Below, piece after piece: positions 7,517 to 15,788 of a stretch of DNA of 38,675 bases (the stretch's first letter is position 1; each line of letters opens with the position of its first letter). The notes under the pieces were generated by a model that searched no databases, had not been told where the DNA came from, and saw only the letters and a list, made by a program, of their open reading frames with translations. The stretch is from NCBI GenBank assembly GCA_022843175.1, contig JALHOE010000072.1:1-38675 (forward strand), in the 5' to 3' direction. Origin of the DNA: Deltaproteobacteria bacterium (GTDB taxonomy: Bacteria; Myxococcota_A; Polyangia; Polyangiales; JADJMO01). A program made the translations under genes and the position numbers.

Positions 7517-9484
7517 ATGAGGAAGCTGCGTGTCATCGTGCCGTGCGTCGTGGGCGCTGCGATCCTGCACGGGGCGCCCGCGCGTGCGGCGTCCGCGACG
7601 TTCGACGCCGGGGCGCTGATCATCCCGATGGACATTGATTTCCAGGACGCCGGGATGCTCAAGGCGTTCGGGCTCCTCGACAAGCTCTTGCGCGCGGGCG
7701 TGCCGGTGCAGTGGGTGATCAAGACGCCGAAGGTCGTCGTCGACACCGCGAAGGGGAAGTTCGAGGACGACTTCACCGCGTCGGCGAAGGACTTCAAGAG
7801 TGGCGTCACGATCCCCCCGCATGGCTATCGCGGCGGGCCGTTCGTGATCAGGGCAGCCGACGCCGAAGCCGCGAAGACCATCATCACCGCATGGCAGGCG
7901 ACCAACACGACGACCGTGCATGTCACGACCGCGCCGTTCGTCGGGTTCGTCAGCCGAACGCTGGTCGCCGCGCCGCGCATCGCGGTGTTCGCCGACGGAA
8001 GTCAGAACATCGCGTTCGACTACCTCAACGCGGCGGGAATCCGCGACAAGAGCGGAGCGGCGTGGACCGCGGCCAGCCCCGATGTCCTCACGCCGGCGCA
8101 GGTGATGGGACCGACGTCGACGAATCACGCGGACGGCGCGCTGTTCCGGCCCTCGGGGCAGCCCGCGTTCTGCGAGATCATGACCATGCACTGGAAGGTG
8201 AACGAGCCCGAGGCCGCCGAGGTGTCGGCCGAGCTCGCGTCGTTCCTCAAGTTCCCTACGCACGTGAACGCCGAGTGCCAGGCGGTCAACGCGATCGAGG
8301 GCGCTCCGCCCACGGGTGGACGGTCGAACTTCGTGAGCAGCAAGGGCTTCGCGTGGCCCGCGCCCTCGCAGCCCTCGACCGTCGAGTTCCTCAACAGCGC
8401 GCTGCCGTTCGCGCAGATGGACGGACCCTTCAAGACCGTGGGCGGCAGCGAGCCCGCGTACGCGCTCGGCGCGGGCTCCACGTACTACGACACCGGCATC
8501 GTCATGGTGAAGGGCGCCGGAAAGGCCGTCGGCGTGCAGGACGTTTGGATGACCGGCTACGCGAACACCGGCTCCGGCGTCTGCCCGATCACCGATCCGC
8601 AGTGCATCATCGGCGGCAAGTCGCTCGGGAAGGTGAGCTACCTCGGCGGGCACTCGTACGACACCAAGGTGCCGATCTCGACGAACCCCTCGACGCAGGG
8701 GGCGCGCCTGTTTCTCAACTCGCTCTACGAGGCCGGCTGCGTCACGGAAGAGGGACGCGGTGACATCTTGCTGCGGAAGAACGCGCCGAGCGAGACCGCC
8801 GCCGACACGATCACCTACTCCATCGACGCGACGAACGTCGGGAAGGGACCGGCGATCGACGTCAAGGTCACCGATACCCTTCCGGCAGGCACGACCTTCG
8901 TCAGCGCGACCAAGGGCGGCATCCTCGCCGCGGGCACGGTGACCTGGACCCTCGGCGACATCGCCTCCGGCATCACGAGCAGCGTCGAGGTGACGATCAA
9001 GCTGCCGGCGTTCGGCGCGTACGCCAACTTCGCGAAGGGTGAGTACACGGTCGGCGCGACCAGCGTCACGACCAAGAGCAACACGGTGACGACCACGTGG
9101 GTCGACTGTGCGGGCGACGGAGCGGTGAGCTGCGCCTGCTCCGACTCCGGCCCCTGTCTCGATGCCGGCGCCGATGGCGGCGCAGGCTCCGATGGCGCCC
9201 TGTCCGACGGTGCCGCGGGCGACGGCTCCTCGGAGACCGACTCCGCCGCGAGCGGCGACACCGCCATCGGCGATGGCTCGACGGAGGACACGGGCGCGAG
9301 CTCCGACGACGCGACGGTCTTCGACGGCGCGCCGGCCGACACCGGCGGCGCCGCGGATCCTCCGGCCGCGGGCGTCGACTCGTCGGGCGGTTGCGGGTGC
9401 GGCGTTGTGGCGAACGCGAACGACCCATGGCTCCTCGGGGGCGCGGCGCTCGCGCTCGCGCTCCTGCGCAGGCGGCGCCGCTAG
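7517..9484 (+). CDS. Exported DUF11 protein with MYXO-CTERM-type sorting tail
   Basis: A 655-residue exported protein. Residues 1-25 are a signal peptide ending APARA. A large N-terminal region (to about residue 410) begins with GALIIPMDIDFQDAGMLKAF and contains several cysteines; I do not recognise a catalytic motif. A DUF11 Ig-like repeat follows at about 415-510 (TITYSIDATNVGKGPAIDVK, then DTLPAGTTF). Next is an Asp/Gly/Ser/Thr/Ala-rich linker of about 90 residues. The C-terminus has CGCG, a hydrophobic helix and RRRRR, the layout of MYXO-CTERM tails, which are cut and leave the protein on the cell surface. ATG 7517 starts the signal peptide directly. The gene converges with the hydrolase gene across a 21-nt gap. 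A surface role is inferred. Confidence 0.85.
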   Translation: MRKLRVIVPCVVGAAILHGAPARAASATFDAGALIIPMDIDFQDAGMLKAFGLLDKLLRAGVPVQWVIKTPKVVVDTAKGKFEDDFTASAKDFKSGVTIPPHGYRGGPFVIRAADAEAAKTIITAWQATNTTTVHVTTAPFVGFVSRTLVAAPRIAVFADGSQNIAFDYLNAAGIRDKSGAAWTAASPDVLTPAQVMGPTSTNHADGALFRPSGQPAFCEIMTMHWKVNEPEAAEVSAELASFLKFPTHVNAECQAVNAIEGAPPTGGRSNFVSSKGFAWPAPSQPSTVEFLNSALPFAQMDGPFKTVGGSEPAYALGAGSTYYDTGIVMVKGAGKAVGVQDVWMTGYANTGSGVCPITDPQCIIGGKSLGKVSYLGGHSYDTKVPISTNPSTQGARLFLNSLYEAGCVTEEGRGDILLRKNAPSETAADTITYSIDATNVGKGPAIDVKVTDTLPAGTTFVSATKGGILAAGTVTWTLGDIASGITSSVEVTIKLPAFGAYANFAKGEYTVGATSVTTKSNTVTTTWVDCAGDGAVSCACSDSGPCLDAGADGGAGSDGALSDGAAGDGSSETDSAASGDTAIGDGSTEDTGASSDDATVFDGAPADTGGAADPPAAGVDSSGGCGCGVVANANDPWLLGGAALALALLRRRRR

Positions 9485-9505
9485 CTTGGCGACCGGGGAG
9501 GGGCG

Positions 9506-10783
9506 TCAGTCCGCGGGGTCGGCGGTGCCCTCGTATTTCGGTCGCGGTAGGGGCTGACCGGCGAGGTGCGCGAGCACGAGGTCGCGGATGAGATCCGCGC
9601 GCGCCGGCCACATCGCGTGACCCACGTCCGGCACCGTGACCACCGCGGCGCGGGTGCGGTCGCGGAGATCGAGGGTGGCGCGCCAGGGCACGAAGTCGCA
9701 CAGACCGCGGATGATGAGCGTCGGCGGCGGCGAGGGGATGGCGGGCGGCGCCTCGGCGCGTGCCTCCATCTCCCTCTTCAGCGCGAGCGCCTGGTAGGCG
9801 TCGAGCGCGGGCGAGCGGTCCATGTCGTCTCGCGCCTCCTGTACGTGCGCCGCATCTGCCTTGCAGAACCATCGCCCGAGGTTGGCCATCGCTCCCTGCT
9901 TGAACGCCGCGTCGAGCTCGTCGCGCGGGAGGAAGTTCACCGCGGCCTCCGGGTTCACCCGGTGGAGCATCGCCGCAGCGAGAAAATACGGCGGAAACGC
10001 CGCGGGCTTGCCGCCGGGTAGCGCGGTGCGCGAGACCGCGAAGTCCTTCACGTTGGATGAGATCAGTCCCGCGCCAGCGAGCACCATGCGCTCGACGCGA
10101 TCGGGGTGCGCCCTCGCGTACTCGAACGCGAGCATCGAGCCCCACGACTGACCGAAGAGCGAGATTCGTGGGGCGCCGAGCGCGACCCGCAGGGCCTCGA
10201 GATCCGCGACCGCGCGCGCCAGGGAATAGTCGTGCGGCGAGAGCCGCGGCGACGCGCCGCCACCGGCCTGATCGAACGCGATCACCTCGACGCCGCTGCT
10301 CGCGATCGAGCGCAGCAGCGCGAGGTCCGAGTCCCGGATGTAGCCGCCGGGCCCGCCGTGGAGGAACAGCAGCGGTGTCTTGATGGACGGGTTGGTCGCC
10401 GGGATCCGCGCCACCGCGACGTGCGATCCGCTCGCCAGCTGCAGGTGCTCGAAGGCCACCGAGCGTGTCGGCATCGTTCGCGAGGGCACCGGCGGCCTTC
10501 GGAAGAGCAGCAACCCCAGGAGCAGCCCAGCCAGCGCTACGGAGACGAGGGCGGGGACGAAGGTGCCGCGCGTGCGACGCGACGCGAACATCGCCAGGCG
10601 TCCGGTGCCGTATCCGACCGCGGCAGACGCGAGGAGCGCAGAGACCACGAGCCCTGCGGTGGACGACGTCAGCTTCGCGCCGCCGAGGAAGCCGGCCGCC
10701 GCCGCGGCGAGCGGCAAAACGGCGTGCAGCAGCCAGGCGACCACCACGCCGAGGACACGAGCGAGCGATCGCATGGGCGTCAT
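9506..10783 (-). CDS. Membrane-anchored alpha/beta hydrolase (proline iminopeptidase-like)
   Basis: A 425-residue protein. The first 120 residues contain three or four hydrophobic helices (about residues 8-30, 38-58 and 75-95), which would anchor it in the inner membrane. An alpha/beta-hydrolase domain follows, with oxyanion motif FLHGGPGG, AFDQAGGGASP, nucleophile elbow GQSWGS (Ser near residue 213), ARAHPDRVERMVL, a late Asp (GLCDFVPW) and catalytic His in VGHAMW. HGGPGG together with GQSWGS is typical of the S33 prolyl aminopeptidase group, but the substrate cannot be told from sequence. ATG 10783 was preferred over 10774 because an AGG lies 7 nt upstream. It diverges from the sulfur module. 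Confidence 0.82.
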   Translation of the reverse strand: MTPMRSLARVLGVVVAWLLHAVLPLAAAAAGFLGGAKLTSSTAGLVVSALLASAAVGYGTGRLAMFASRRTRGTFVPALVSVALAGLLLGLLLFRRPPVPSRTMPTRSVAFEHLQLASGSHVAVARIPATNPSIKTPLLFLHGGPGGYIRDSDLALLRSIASSGVEVIAFDQAGGGASPRLSPHDYSLARAVADLEALRVALGAPRISLFGQSWGSMLAFEYARAHPDRVERMVLAGAGLISSNVKDFAVSRTALPGGKPAAFPPYFLAAAMLHRVNPEAAVNFLPRDELDAAFKQGAMANLGRWFCKADAAHVQEARDDMDRSPALDAYQALALKREMEARAEAPPAIPSPPPTLIIRGLCDFVPWRATLDLRDRTRAAVVTVPDVGHAMWPARADLIRDLVLAHLAGQPLPRPKYEGTADPAD

Positions 10784-10831
10784 GCCTCGCCTGCAACCCT
10801 GCCCCTCGGTCAACGGAAGACGCTTCGGCGA

Positions 10832-10861
10832 GGTGTTTCACGCTGCTGCGCAGGTGTTGCA
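10832..10861 (+). promoter_or_regulatory. Direct-repeat element upstream of the TsdA-like gene
   Basis: GGTGTTTC (10832-10839) and GTGTTGCA (10854-10861) are 22 nt apart start to start, 79 nt before the cytochrome ATG. The same two words at the same spacing occur before the persulfide dioxygenase gene (13137-13166, 70 nt before its ATG). A shared activator or repressor site is inferred. Confidence 0.4.
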
Positions 10862-10940
10862 ACGTGCTTCGGTGTATGCGCAATTGTCGATGTTTTCGTC
10901 CGTTCTCTCGCGGCACGCTGGCTGCTAATCCGCGTTGACG

Positions 10941-11825
10941 ATGCTTCGATCTCGACTGCGACCACTCCTTCTGCTCGTTGGCTTCGGAGCCGGCGCGGCT
11001 CTCGCGAGCTGCGGTCGTCGTGAGGTCGGCCCGACCGAGCAGAAACCGACGGTCACCAAACCCGTGATCCCGCCGAGCGGCCCGATCCCGTTCTTCGTGC
11101 CCGACGAGAAGGGCATCCCCGACGGGGAGCTCGGGGCTCGCATCCGGCGCGGCAAGCAGCTCGTCACCCGCACCAGGGAGGAGCTGCCGGACTACGTGGG
11201 CAACGGGCTCCACTGCACGAGCTGTCACCTCGGGGCCGGCACGCAGAAGAACGCCGGACCGTGGGTCGGGCTCCTCGGCATGTTCCCCGAGTACCGCGCG
11301 CGCAACGCGCAGACCAACACGATCGAAGATCGCGTCAACGACTGCTTCGAGCGGAGCATGAACGGTAGGGTCATCCCCAAGGACAGCCCGGCGATGGCCG
11401 CGATCGTCGCGTACATCAGCTTCCTCTCGCAGGACGTCCCGAAAGGGCGCGAGATCGAGGGGCGCGGATTCCCGCGCCTCAAACCCGCCCCGAAGCCCGA
11501 TCGCGAGCGCGGCAAGGGGGTGTACGCCACGCGCTGCGCCAGCTGTCACGGCGCCGAGGGCGGCGGGCTCTCGGGCCCCGACGGCGCATACACGTTCCCG
11601 GCGCTCTGGGGCGATCGTTCGTTCAACATCGGCGCGGGGATGGCGCGCCTGCACACGGCGGCAGCGTTCGTGAAATGGAACATGCCGCTCGGGCAAGGCG
11701 GGACGCTGAGCGATCAGGACGCCTACGACGTCGCCGACTACTTCATTCATCAGCCGCGCCCCGACTTCGCCGGCAAGGCGAACGACTGGCCAAAGGGCGG
11801 GAAGCCCGAGGACGCGCGCTACTGA
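10941..11825 (+). CDS. tsdA: Dihaem c-type cytochrome lipoprotein, thiosulfate dehydrogenase (TsdA)-like
   Basis: A 294-residue dihaem cytochrome c. TsdA joins two thiosulfates to tetrathionate (or runs in reverse) in the periplasm. Haem sites are C92-T-S-C-H96 and C199-A-S-C-H203. Between them RVNDCFERSMNGRVIPKDSP carries Cys135, matching the Cys that is the axial ligand of haem 1 in TsdA enzymes, and LSDQDAYDVADYF near the end is also typical. The NMPLG Met would be a haem-2 ligand. The N-terminus has lipobox LASC (Cys24), so the protein should be lipid-anchored. ATG 10941 was chosen over an in-frame TTG two codons earlier. A porin and a persulfide dioxygenase follow on the same strand, supporting a sulfur role. 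The direction of the reaction is not decided by sequence. Confidence 0.85.
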   Translation: MLRSRLRPLLLLVGFGAGAALASCGRREVGPTEQKPTVTKPVIPPSGPIPFFVPDEKGIPDGELGARIRRGKQLVTRTREELPDYVGNGLHCTSCHLGAGTQKNAGPWVGLLGMFPEYRARNAQTNTIEDRVNDCFERSMNGRVIPKDSPAMAAIVAYISFLSQDVPKGREIEGRGFPRLKPAPKPDRERGKGVYATRCASCHGAEGGGLSGPDGAYTFPALWGDRSFNIGAGMARLHTAAAFVKWNMPLGQGGTLSDQDAYDVADYFIHQPRPDFAGKANDWPKGGKPEDARY

Positions 11826-11883
11826 CCCCAGCACCGGGCACGTGACGTGCTCGAGCAGTCGCTGCTTCCCGAAAGTCGACTCG

Positions 11884-13131
11884 ATGAAACACCTCGCGCT
11901 TCTCTTGGTCGCCGCAGCCTCGTTGTTCGCCCGGACGGCGCGAGCGGCAGACTGGCCGATCGTGCTCGGCACCGAGGAGGGAGCGCCCGACCAACCCGCG
12001 CGCCCCGTCGGCTTCCTGCAGCTCGTGGGCGAGGGGTCGTCCGGCGCGCGGGTCGAGGGCTTGAAGAGCAGCGCGTTGTCGCGCTTCGAGGGCAGGCGTC
12101 CAACCTTCAACAGCATCGGCGACTCCGACGCGACCATCGGCCTCTCGGTTCGTCGCGCGCGCGTGGGACTCCGCGGCTCGGTGCCCGCGACCAAGCAACA
12201 CATCAACTACTTCCTCACGGTCGAGCTCGGGACCGTCGCGGTCAATCGCGGCACCGCCGCTCGCCTCATCGACGCCTCGATCACGTTCAGTCAGATCCCC
12301 GGAGCGCGCGTCCGCGTGGGGCAATTCAAGCTGCCGACGATGGACGAGACCGTCGAGGCGAACCCGATCTCCGGTGAGCTCATCAACTTCAGCAACGTGG
12401 CGCTCGGCCTGATGCTCGAGAACAAGGTCGAGAACGGCGCCTACGTCGGCGGCGCCTACGCGTTCCGCGACGTCGGCGTCCAGGTATTCGACACGTTCCA
12501 GCGGAGACAGGTCGCGCTGTCGTACGCGCTCATGATCTCCAACGGCCGCTTCGGCGGCGTCGACGACGACAACCACAAGGACGTCACCGGGCGCGTCACG
12601 GCCTCCTGGGTGTTCAAGGGTGCTGCGAGCGATCCTCACCGTCAGGAGCTCTCGTTGTTCGCCTGGGGGCAGCGGGGAACCCGCGCCTTCGGGGGCGAGC
12701 GCTACGAGCGCGTCCGCGAGGGCGTGGGCGTGCACCTCGAGCGTGAGCCCGTCCGCATCCGCGCCGAGCTCGTCTACGGCTCGGGAATGCTCGTCCTCGG
12801 TCCGAACCCTTCGTTCGCCGGCCAGCCGATCGCGGTCGCACCGGAGGGCCGCGCGCTCGGCGGGTACGTTCAGGCGCGCGTTCGCCTGTTCAAGAAGCTG
12901 CTCCTCGGTCTGCGCTACGACGAGCTGCACCGGCAGCTCGACGGAGGACCGGCGCTCCGCGTGATGCGGACGTTGACCCCCGCCCTCGAGTGGGACTTCA
13001 CGCCGCGCGCCAAGCTCATGCTGAACTACGAGCGGCGCTGGCTCGCCGCGCCCGAGGGGAGCGAGGACGCGCGGCGCATCGCAGAGACGATCGCCGACCG
13101 CGTGCTCGCCCAGGCCACCGTGGCGTTCTAG
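11884..13131 (+). CDS. Outer-membrane porin, OprO/OprP-like
   Basis: A 415-residue protein with a signal peptide (1 to about 22, ending RTARA) and alternating amphipathic strands, ending in an aromatic residue (ATVAF), as expected for an outer-membrane beta-barrel. VRRARVGLRGSV near residue 95, VRVGQFKLP, and LMLNYERRW near the end follow the layout of phosphate-selective porin O/P family proteins. Anion (sulfate, thiosulfate or phosphate) passage is inferred, not shown. It starts 58 nt after the cytochrome gene, likely the same transcription unit. ATG 11884 starts the signal peptide. Confidence 0.8.
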   Translation: MKHLALLLVAAASLFARTARAADWPIVLGTEEGAPDQPARPVGFLQLVGEGSSGARVEGLKSSALSRFEGRRPTFNSIGDSDATIGLSVRRARVGLRGSVPATKQHINYFLTVELGTVAVNRGTAARLIDASITFSQIPGARVRVGQFKLPTMDETVEANPISGELINFSNVALGLMLENKVENGAYVGGAYAFRDVGVQVFDTFQRRQVALSYALMISNGRFGGVDDDNHKDVTGRVTASWVFKGAASDPHRQELSLFAWGQRGTRAFGGERYERVREGVGVHLEREPVRIRAELVYGSGMLVLGPNPSFAGQPIAVAPEGRALGGYVQARVRLFKKLLLGLRYDELHRQLDGGPALRVMRTLTPALEWDFTPRAKLMLNYERRWLAAPEGSEDARRIAETIADRVLAQATVAF

Positions 13132-13136
13132 CGGCG

Positions 13137-13166
13137 GGTGTTTCGAGGGTGTTTCGCCGTGTTGCA
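13137..13166 (+). promoter_or_regulatory. Direct-repeat element upstream of the persulfide dioxygenase gene
   Basis: GGTGTTTC at 13137-13144 and again at 13148-13155, then CGTGTTGC at 13158-13165 (GTGTTGCA 13159-13166). The three related octamers recur every 10-11 nt, i.e. on one face of the helix. The outer pair has the same 22-nt offset as the element at 10832-10861. Confidence 0.45.
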
Positions 13167-13236
13167 TGCGGCGTCGGAGAGTCGGCGAATCCTCGCCAAT
13201 GCACCGATGGCACGACGATCGCTACGTGTTCCACCC

Positions 13237-13938
13237 ATGATCCTACGCCCGCTCTTCGACAAGCAGTCGTCCACGTTCACCTATCTGCTCGCCGATGCGA
13301 GCACGCGTGAGGCCGTCCTCATCGACCCGGTGCGTGAGCAGGTCGAGCGCGACCTCGCGCTGCTCCAGGAGCTCGGCCTGACGCTCCGGTGGGTCGTGGA
13401 AACCCACGTGCATGCCGACCACGTGACCGCGGCAGATCTTATGCGGCAGCGCACCGGAGCCCAGACCGTTGCCGGACGCCGCGGCGCGCCGTGCGCCGAC
13501 CTCCATGTTGGGGACGGTGACCGCATCGCGTTCGGTCCCTATTCGCTCGAGGTCCTCGAGACGCCCGGCCACACCGACGACAGCCTCTCGTTCCACCTCA
13601 CGGCCGAGGGCGCGAGCCACGTGTTCACGGGCGACACGTTGCTCATCCGCGGCACGGGGCGCGCCGACTTCCAGAACGGCGATCCCGAGCAGCTCTACCG
13701 CTCGATCACCGAGAAGCTGTTCGCGCTCCCCGACGACACGATCCTTTGGCCGGCGCACGACTACCGCGGCTACTCGGCCTCGACCATCGGCGAAGAGAAG
13801 CGCTTCAACCCGCGCGTCGCCGGGAAGACCTGTGAGGAGTTCGTCGCGATCATGCGCGCCCTGCAGCTGCCCGCGCCGAAGCAGCTCGCGGAGGCCGTCC
13901 CCGCGAACCGCCGGTGCGGCGCGAGCGCGGCGGCGTGA
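13237..13938 (+). CDS. Persulfide dioxygenase (ETHE1-like metallo-beta-lactamase fold)
   Basis: A 233-residue protein. Persulfide dioxygenases oxidise glutathione persulfide to sulfite and glutathione with one non-haem iron in the cytoplasm. The metal motif is H57-V-H59-A-D61-H62, with a further His in TPGHTDDS and Asp in FTGDTLLIRG. GDTLLIRGTGRADFQNGD followed by LYRSITEKLFALPDD is the ETHE1/Blh signature that separates these enzymes from glyoxalase II. WPAHDYRG supplies the last His. ATG 13237 starts exactly at the family N-terminus. A rhodanese remnant follows directly; rhodaneses often act with or are fused to persulfide dioxygenases. With the upstream cytochrome this points to oxidation of reduced sulfur. 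Confidence 0.9.
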   Translation: MILRPLFDKQSSTFTYLLADASTREAVLIDPVREQVERDLALLQELGLTLRWVVETHVHADHVTAADLMRQRTGAQTVAGRRGAPCADLHVGDGDRIAFGPYSLEVLETPGHTDDSLSFHLTAEGASHVFTGDTLLIRGTGRADFQNGDPEQLYRSITEKLFALPDDTILWPAHDYRGYSASTIGEEKRFNPRVAGKTCEEFVAIMRALQLPAPKQLAEAVPANRRCGASAAA

Positions 13939-13943
13939 CCCCG

Positions 13944-14104
13944 AAGGTCGAGAGAACCGAGATCATGCCGAAGCTCGCTCCGGGCGCGCCGCGAAGGCGC
14001 TCGCCCACCGCGGGTTCACCGCCGTGATGAACCTCCAGGGCGGAATGCTCGCCTACAACCAGCGCGAGCTCCCCGTCGAACGCGTTCCGCGCGCGACGGC
14101 ATGA
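13944..14104 (+). pseudogene. C-terminal rhodanese remnant
   Basis: In the frame ending at TGA 14104, the translation gives ARSGRAAKALAHRGFTAVMN, then LQGGMLAYNQRELPVE. This matches the last third of a rhodanese domain, where the family normally reads CRSGxRS..AA..L...GF..V.NL.GGM.AW. The catalytic Cys is missing: AEARSG stands where CRSG is expected. No start codon or first half of the domain is present in the frame. It follows the dioxygenase stop after a few bases, so it is probably what is left of a rhodanese gene or a rhodanese end fused to the dioxygenase. Confidence 0.65.
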
Positions 14105-14369
14105 ACGCCGTCGCCGACTGAGCTCAGCAAGCCGCCGACCGGAGCGCAGCAATGCACTTCGCGAACGCATGCACGGTTGGATCGCTACGGGCGCGATGCA
14201 GCGCGGTGTCGTCGCATCCGATCGTTCATGACCCACCTTCGCGGGTCTGGCGCGCGACCTCAACGCAGTTGATTCATCTCTGCGCGCCGAATGCGTCGAC
14301 GCAATTCGCGCGGCCCGGTGTTGCTCGCCTGGCACGCGCATCGCAACTGCTCCATCCGTGAGGTGAGCC
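14105..14369. other. 265-nt stretch with no recognisable gene
   Basis: No coding frame here shows recognisable similarity, signal peptide or RBS on either strand. Base composition is less GC-rich than the neighbours (several AAT, TTGATTC and ATGCA words), which fits decayed DNA next to the rhodanese remnant. The last few bases hold GAGGTGAG (14360-14367), the ribosome site of the next gene. Confidence 0.5.
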
Positions 14370-14741
14370 ATGCCTCTCTCTACCGGGCAAGCCCGCAAGG
14401 TGTTCGGTCGCTCCCGCGAGACGGCATGGCTGCGTCACCTCCCGTTGCTCATCGTCGCTGTGGTTCAGCTCGCGTGTGGAGGCGCCGGCGATCTCGACAC
14501 CGAGCGCGCAGTCGATCGAGGCGAGCCCGAACGCTTCGCGAACTATCCAGTCGAGGGACCCGGTTACGCGACGCCCTGCGGGTGGTTGCCGATGCCGAAC
14601 GGGCAGACCGACTACGTTCCCTGTCCCTCGGCCGAAGCGCGCTCGCCGATCAGCGATCCGCCCGATCAGGAGTACGACGATCTCCTCGGTCCGGTGGTCG
14701 ACCCGCGCCCCGATCCGCCGGGCGATCCGCCGCCGTTGTAG
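14370..14741 (+). CDS. Small exported protein, possible lipoprotein
   Basis: A 123-residue protein. Residues 24-36 are hydrophobic and end VVQLAC-GG, resembling a lipobox but with Gln at -3, so lipidation is uncertain. The mature part is acidic and Pro-rich (DPPDQEYDDLLGP, DPRPDPPGDPPPL) with two further Cys. No family is recognised. GAGGTGAG ends 2 nt before the ATG at 14370, close but usable. Downstream, 14742-14885 has no supported gene. Confidence 0.6.
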   Translation: MPLSTGQARKVFGRSRETAWLRHLPLLIVAVVQLACGGAGDLDTERAVDRGEPERFANYPVEGPGYATPCGWLPMPNGQTDYVPCPSAEARSPISDPPDQEYDDLLGPVVDPRPDPPGDPPPL

Positions 14742-14885
14742 CTTCTTCTCGTTTGGCGCGATGTTCGCGGTGACCAGCCTCCCGCTCGCGACTCGTCTGC
14801 TCGCCGAGGCCGAGCAGCCCGAGGGGAACAAGCCCGGTGGCAGTGTCGTTCCATCGTCGGGTCGGGTAGGTAGCCCAGCGGTACG

Positions 14886-15758
14886 ATGAACTCATTCCTT
14901 CTCTATCTGGCTGCGTTGCCCGTGGTTGTGGGGTGTGCCGCGTCCAAGCCGCGGCCCGATCCGATCGCCCTGCCGAACGAGCCCTCGGATCTCACCGCAC
15001 CGCCGGCGCCCGCCCACGCGCAGGAGTACTGCCTGGACGCGCAGCTCGTCGACGAAGTACCGGGGTTGCAGCAGGAGCCGCTCAGGTACGCGCCGGAATC
15101 GAGCGCGAAGAACGGCAAGGTCGTCCTGTTCACCCGGGCGACCCCGTCGGCGAAGACGGCCGCGGTGACCACCGGCCTGTGCGCCGTCGCTGCGAAGGCG
15201 CGCGAATGCCGCAACGCCGCGGCGCTGAAGGGACCGAACAGCGGAGGATTCCTCGAGCTCGTGCTGGTGATCGACGACAAGGGGAAGCTCGTGAGCGCGA
15301 AGCGAACGGCGGGCGATATCGCCGACACCACGCTCGCCGAGTGCGTGGAGACGGCGGTGCGCGGAGCGGCCTTCGACCCCGCGGCGCATGGCGAGACGCC
15401 GATCTTCGTCGTGGCGCGCGCCGTCGGCGAGGGCAGGACCGTGATGATGGTGGAGCAGGGCACCGACATTCAGGGGGGACTCCCGCCGGAGGTGATCAAG
15501 CGGATTCTGCGGGCGAACTTCCCGCGACTTCGCGCGTGCTACGAGGCGCTCCTCAAGACGAACCCCTTCGCCGAGGTAGACGCGACGATTCGATTCATCA
15601 TCGAGGAGAGCGGCAAGGTCACGAAGCCAGAGGTGGCCGTCGCCGATCCCGCGTTCCGCACGTGCCTGACGACCACGGTCGCGAGCCTCGAGTTCCCGGA
15701 GCCGGAAAAAGGCAAAGTGTTGGTGACGTACCCGCTGCGGTTCGTGACCGACTATTAG
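14886..15758 (+). CDS. Lipoprotein with AgmX/PglI-type C-terminal domain
   Basis: A 290-residue lipoprotein (lipobox VVGC, Cys17). The second half contains the AgmX/PglI C-terminal pattern: GGLPPEVIKRILRANFPRLR, ACYEALLKTNP, RFIIEESGKVTKPEV, then a late Cys (FRTCLTTTVASLEFPEP) and a closing strand. A weaker copy lies in the first half (ECRNAAALKG, ELVLVIDDKGKLVSAKRT, LAECVETAVRGAAFDP), so the protein appears to be two TonB-C-like modules. In myxobacteria such domains occur in gliding-motility and trafficking proteins, but no motility genes are nearby. ATG 14886 begins the signal peptide. Confidence 0.8.
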   Translation: MNSFLLYLAALPVVVGCAASKPRPDPIALPNEPSDLTAPPAPAHAQEYCLDAQLVDEVPGLQQEPLRYAPESSAKNGKVVLFTRATPSAKTAAVTTGLCAVAAKARECRNAAALKGPNSGGFLELVLVIDDKGKLVSAKRTAGDIADTTLAECVETAVRGAAFDPAAHGETPIFVVARAVGEGRTVMMVEQGTDIQGGLPPEVIKRILRANFPRLRACYEALLKTNPFAEVDATIRFIIEESGKVTKPEVAVADPAFRTCLTTTVASLEFPEPEKGKVLVTYPLRFVTDY

Positions 15759-15788
15759 CTCACGTTCACGCCAACGCGCCGCGAGGAT

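Noticed and set aside
9066-12206. A minus-strand open frame of over 1000 codons
   Set aside because: It is antisense to the DUF11 protein, cytochrome and porin genes, which carry clear motifs; the frame is Arg/Ala-rich without any recognisable domain over most of its length. Long shadows are expected in very GC-rich DNA.
13137-13166. Sigma-54 promoter suggested by TTGCA
   Set aside because: The GG-N10-GC spacing needed for a -24/-12 promoter is absent both here and at 10832-10861.
14152-14361. Plus-strand frame starting MHFANACTV
   Set aside because: No ribosome site and no recognisable similarity; the region looks like decayed intergenic DNA.
14761-14889. Short plus-strand frame starting MFAVTSLPL
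   Set aside because: No ribosome site, signal peptide end or similarity; it runs into the next gene's start.
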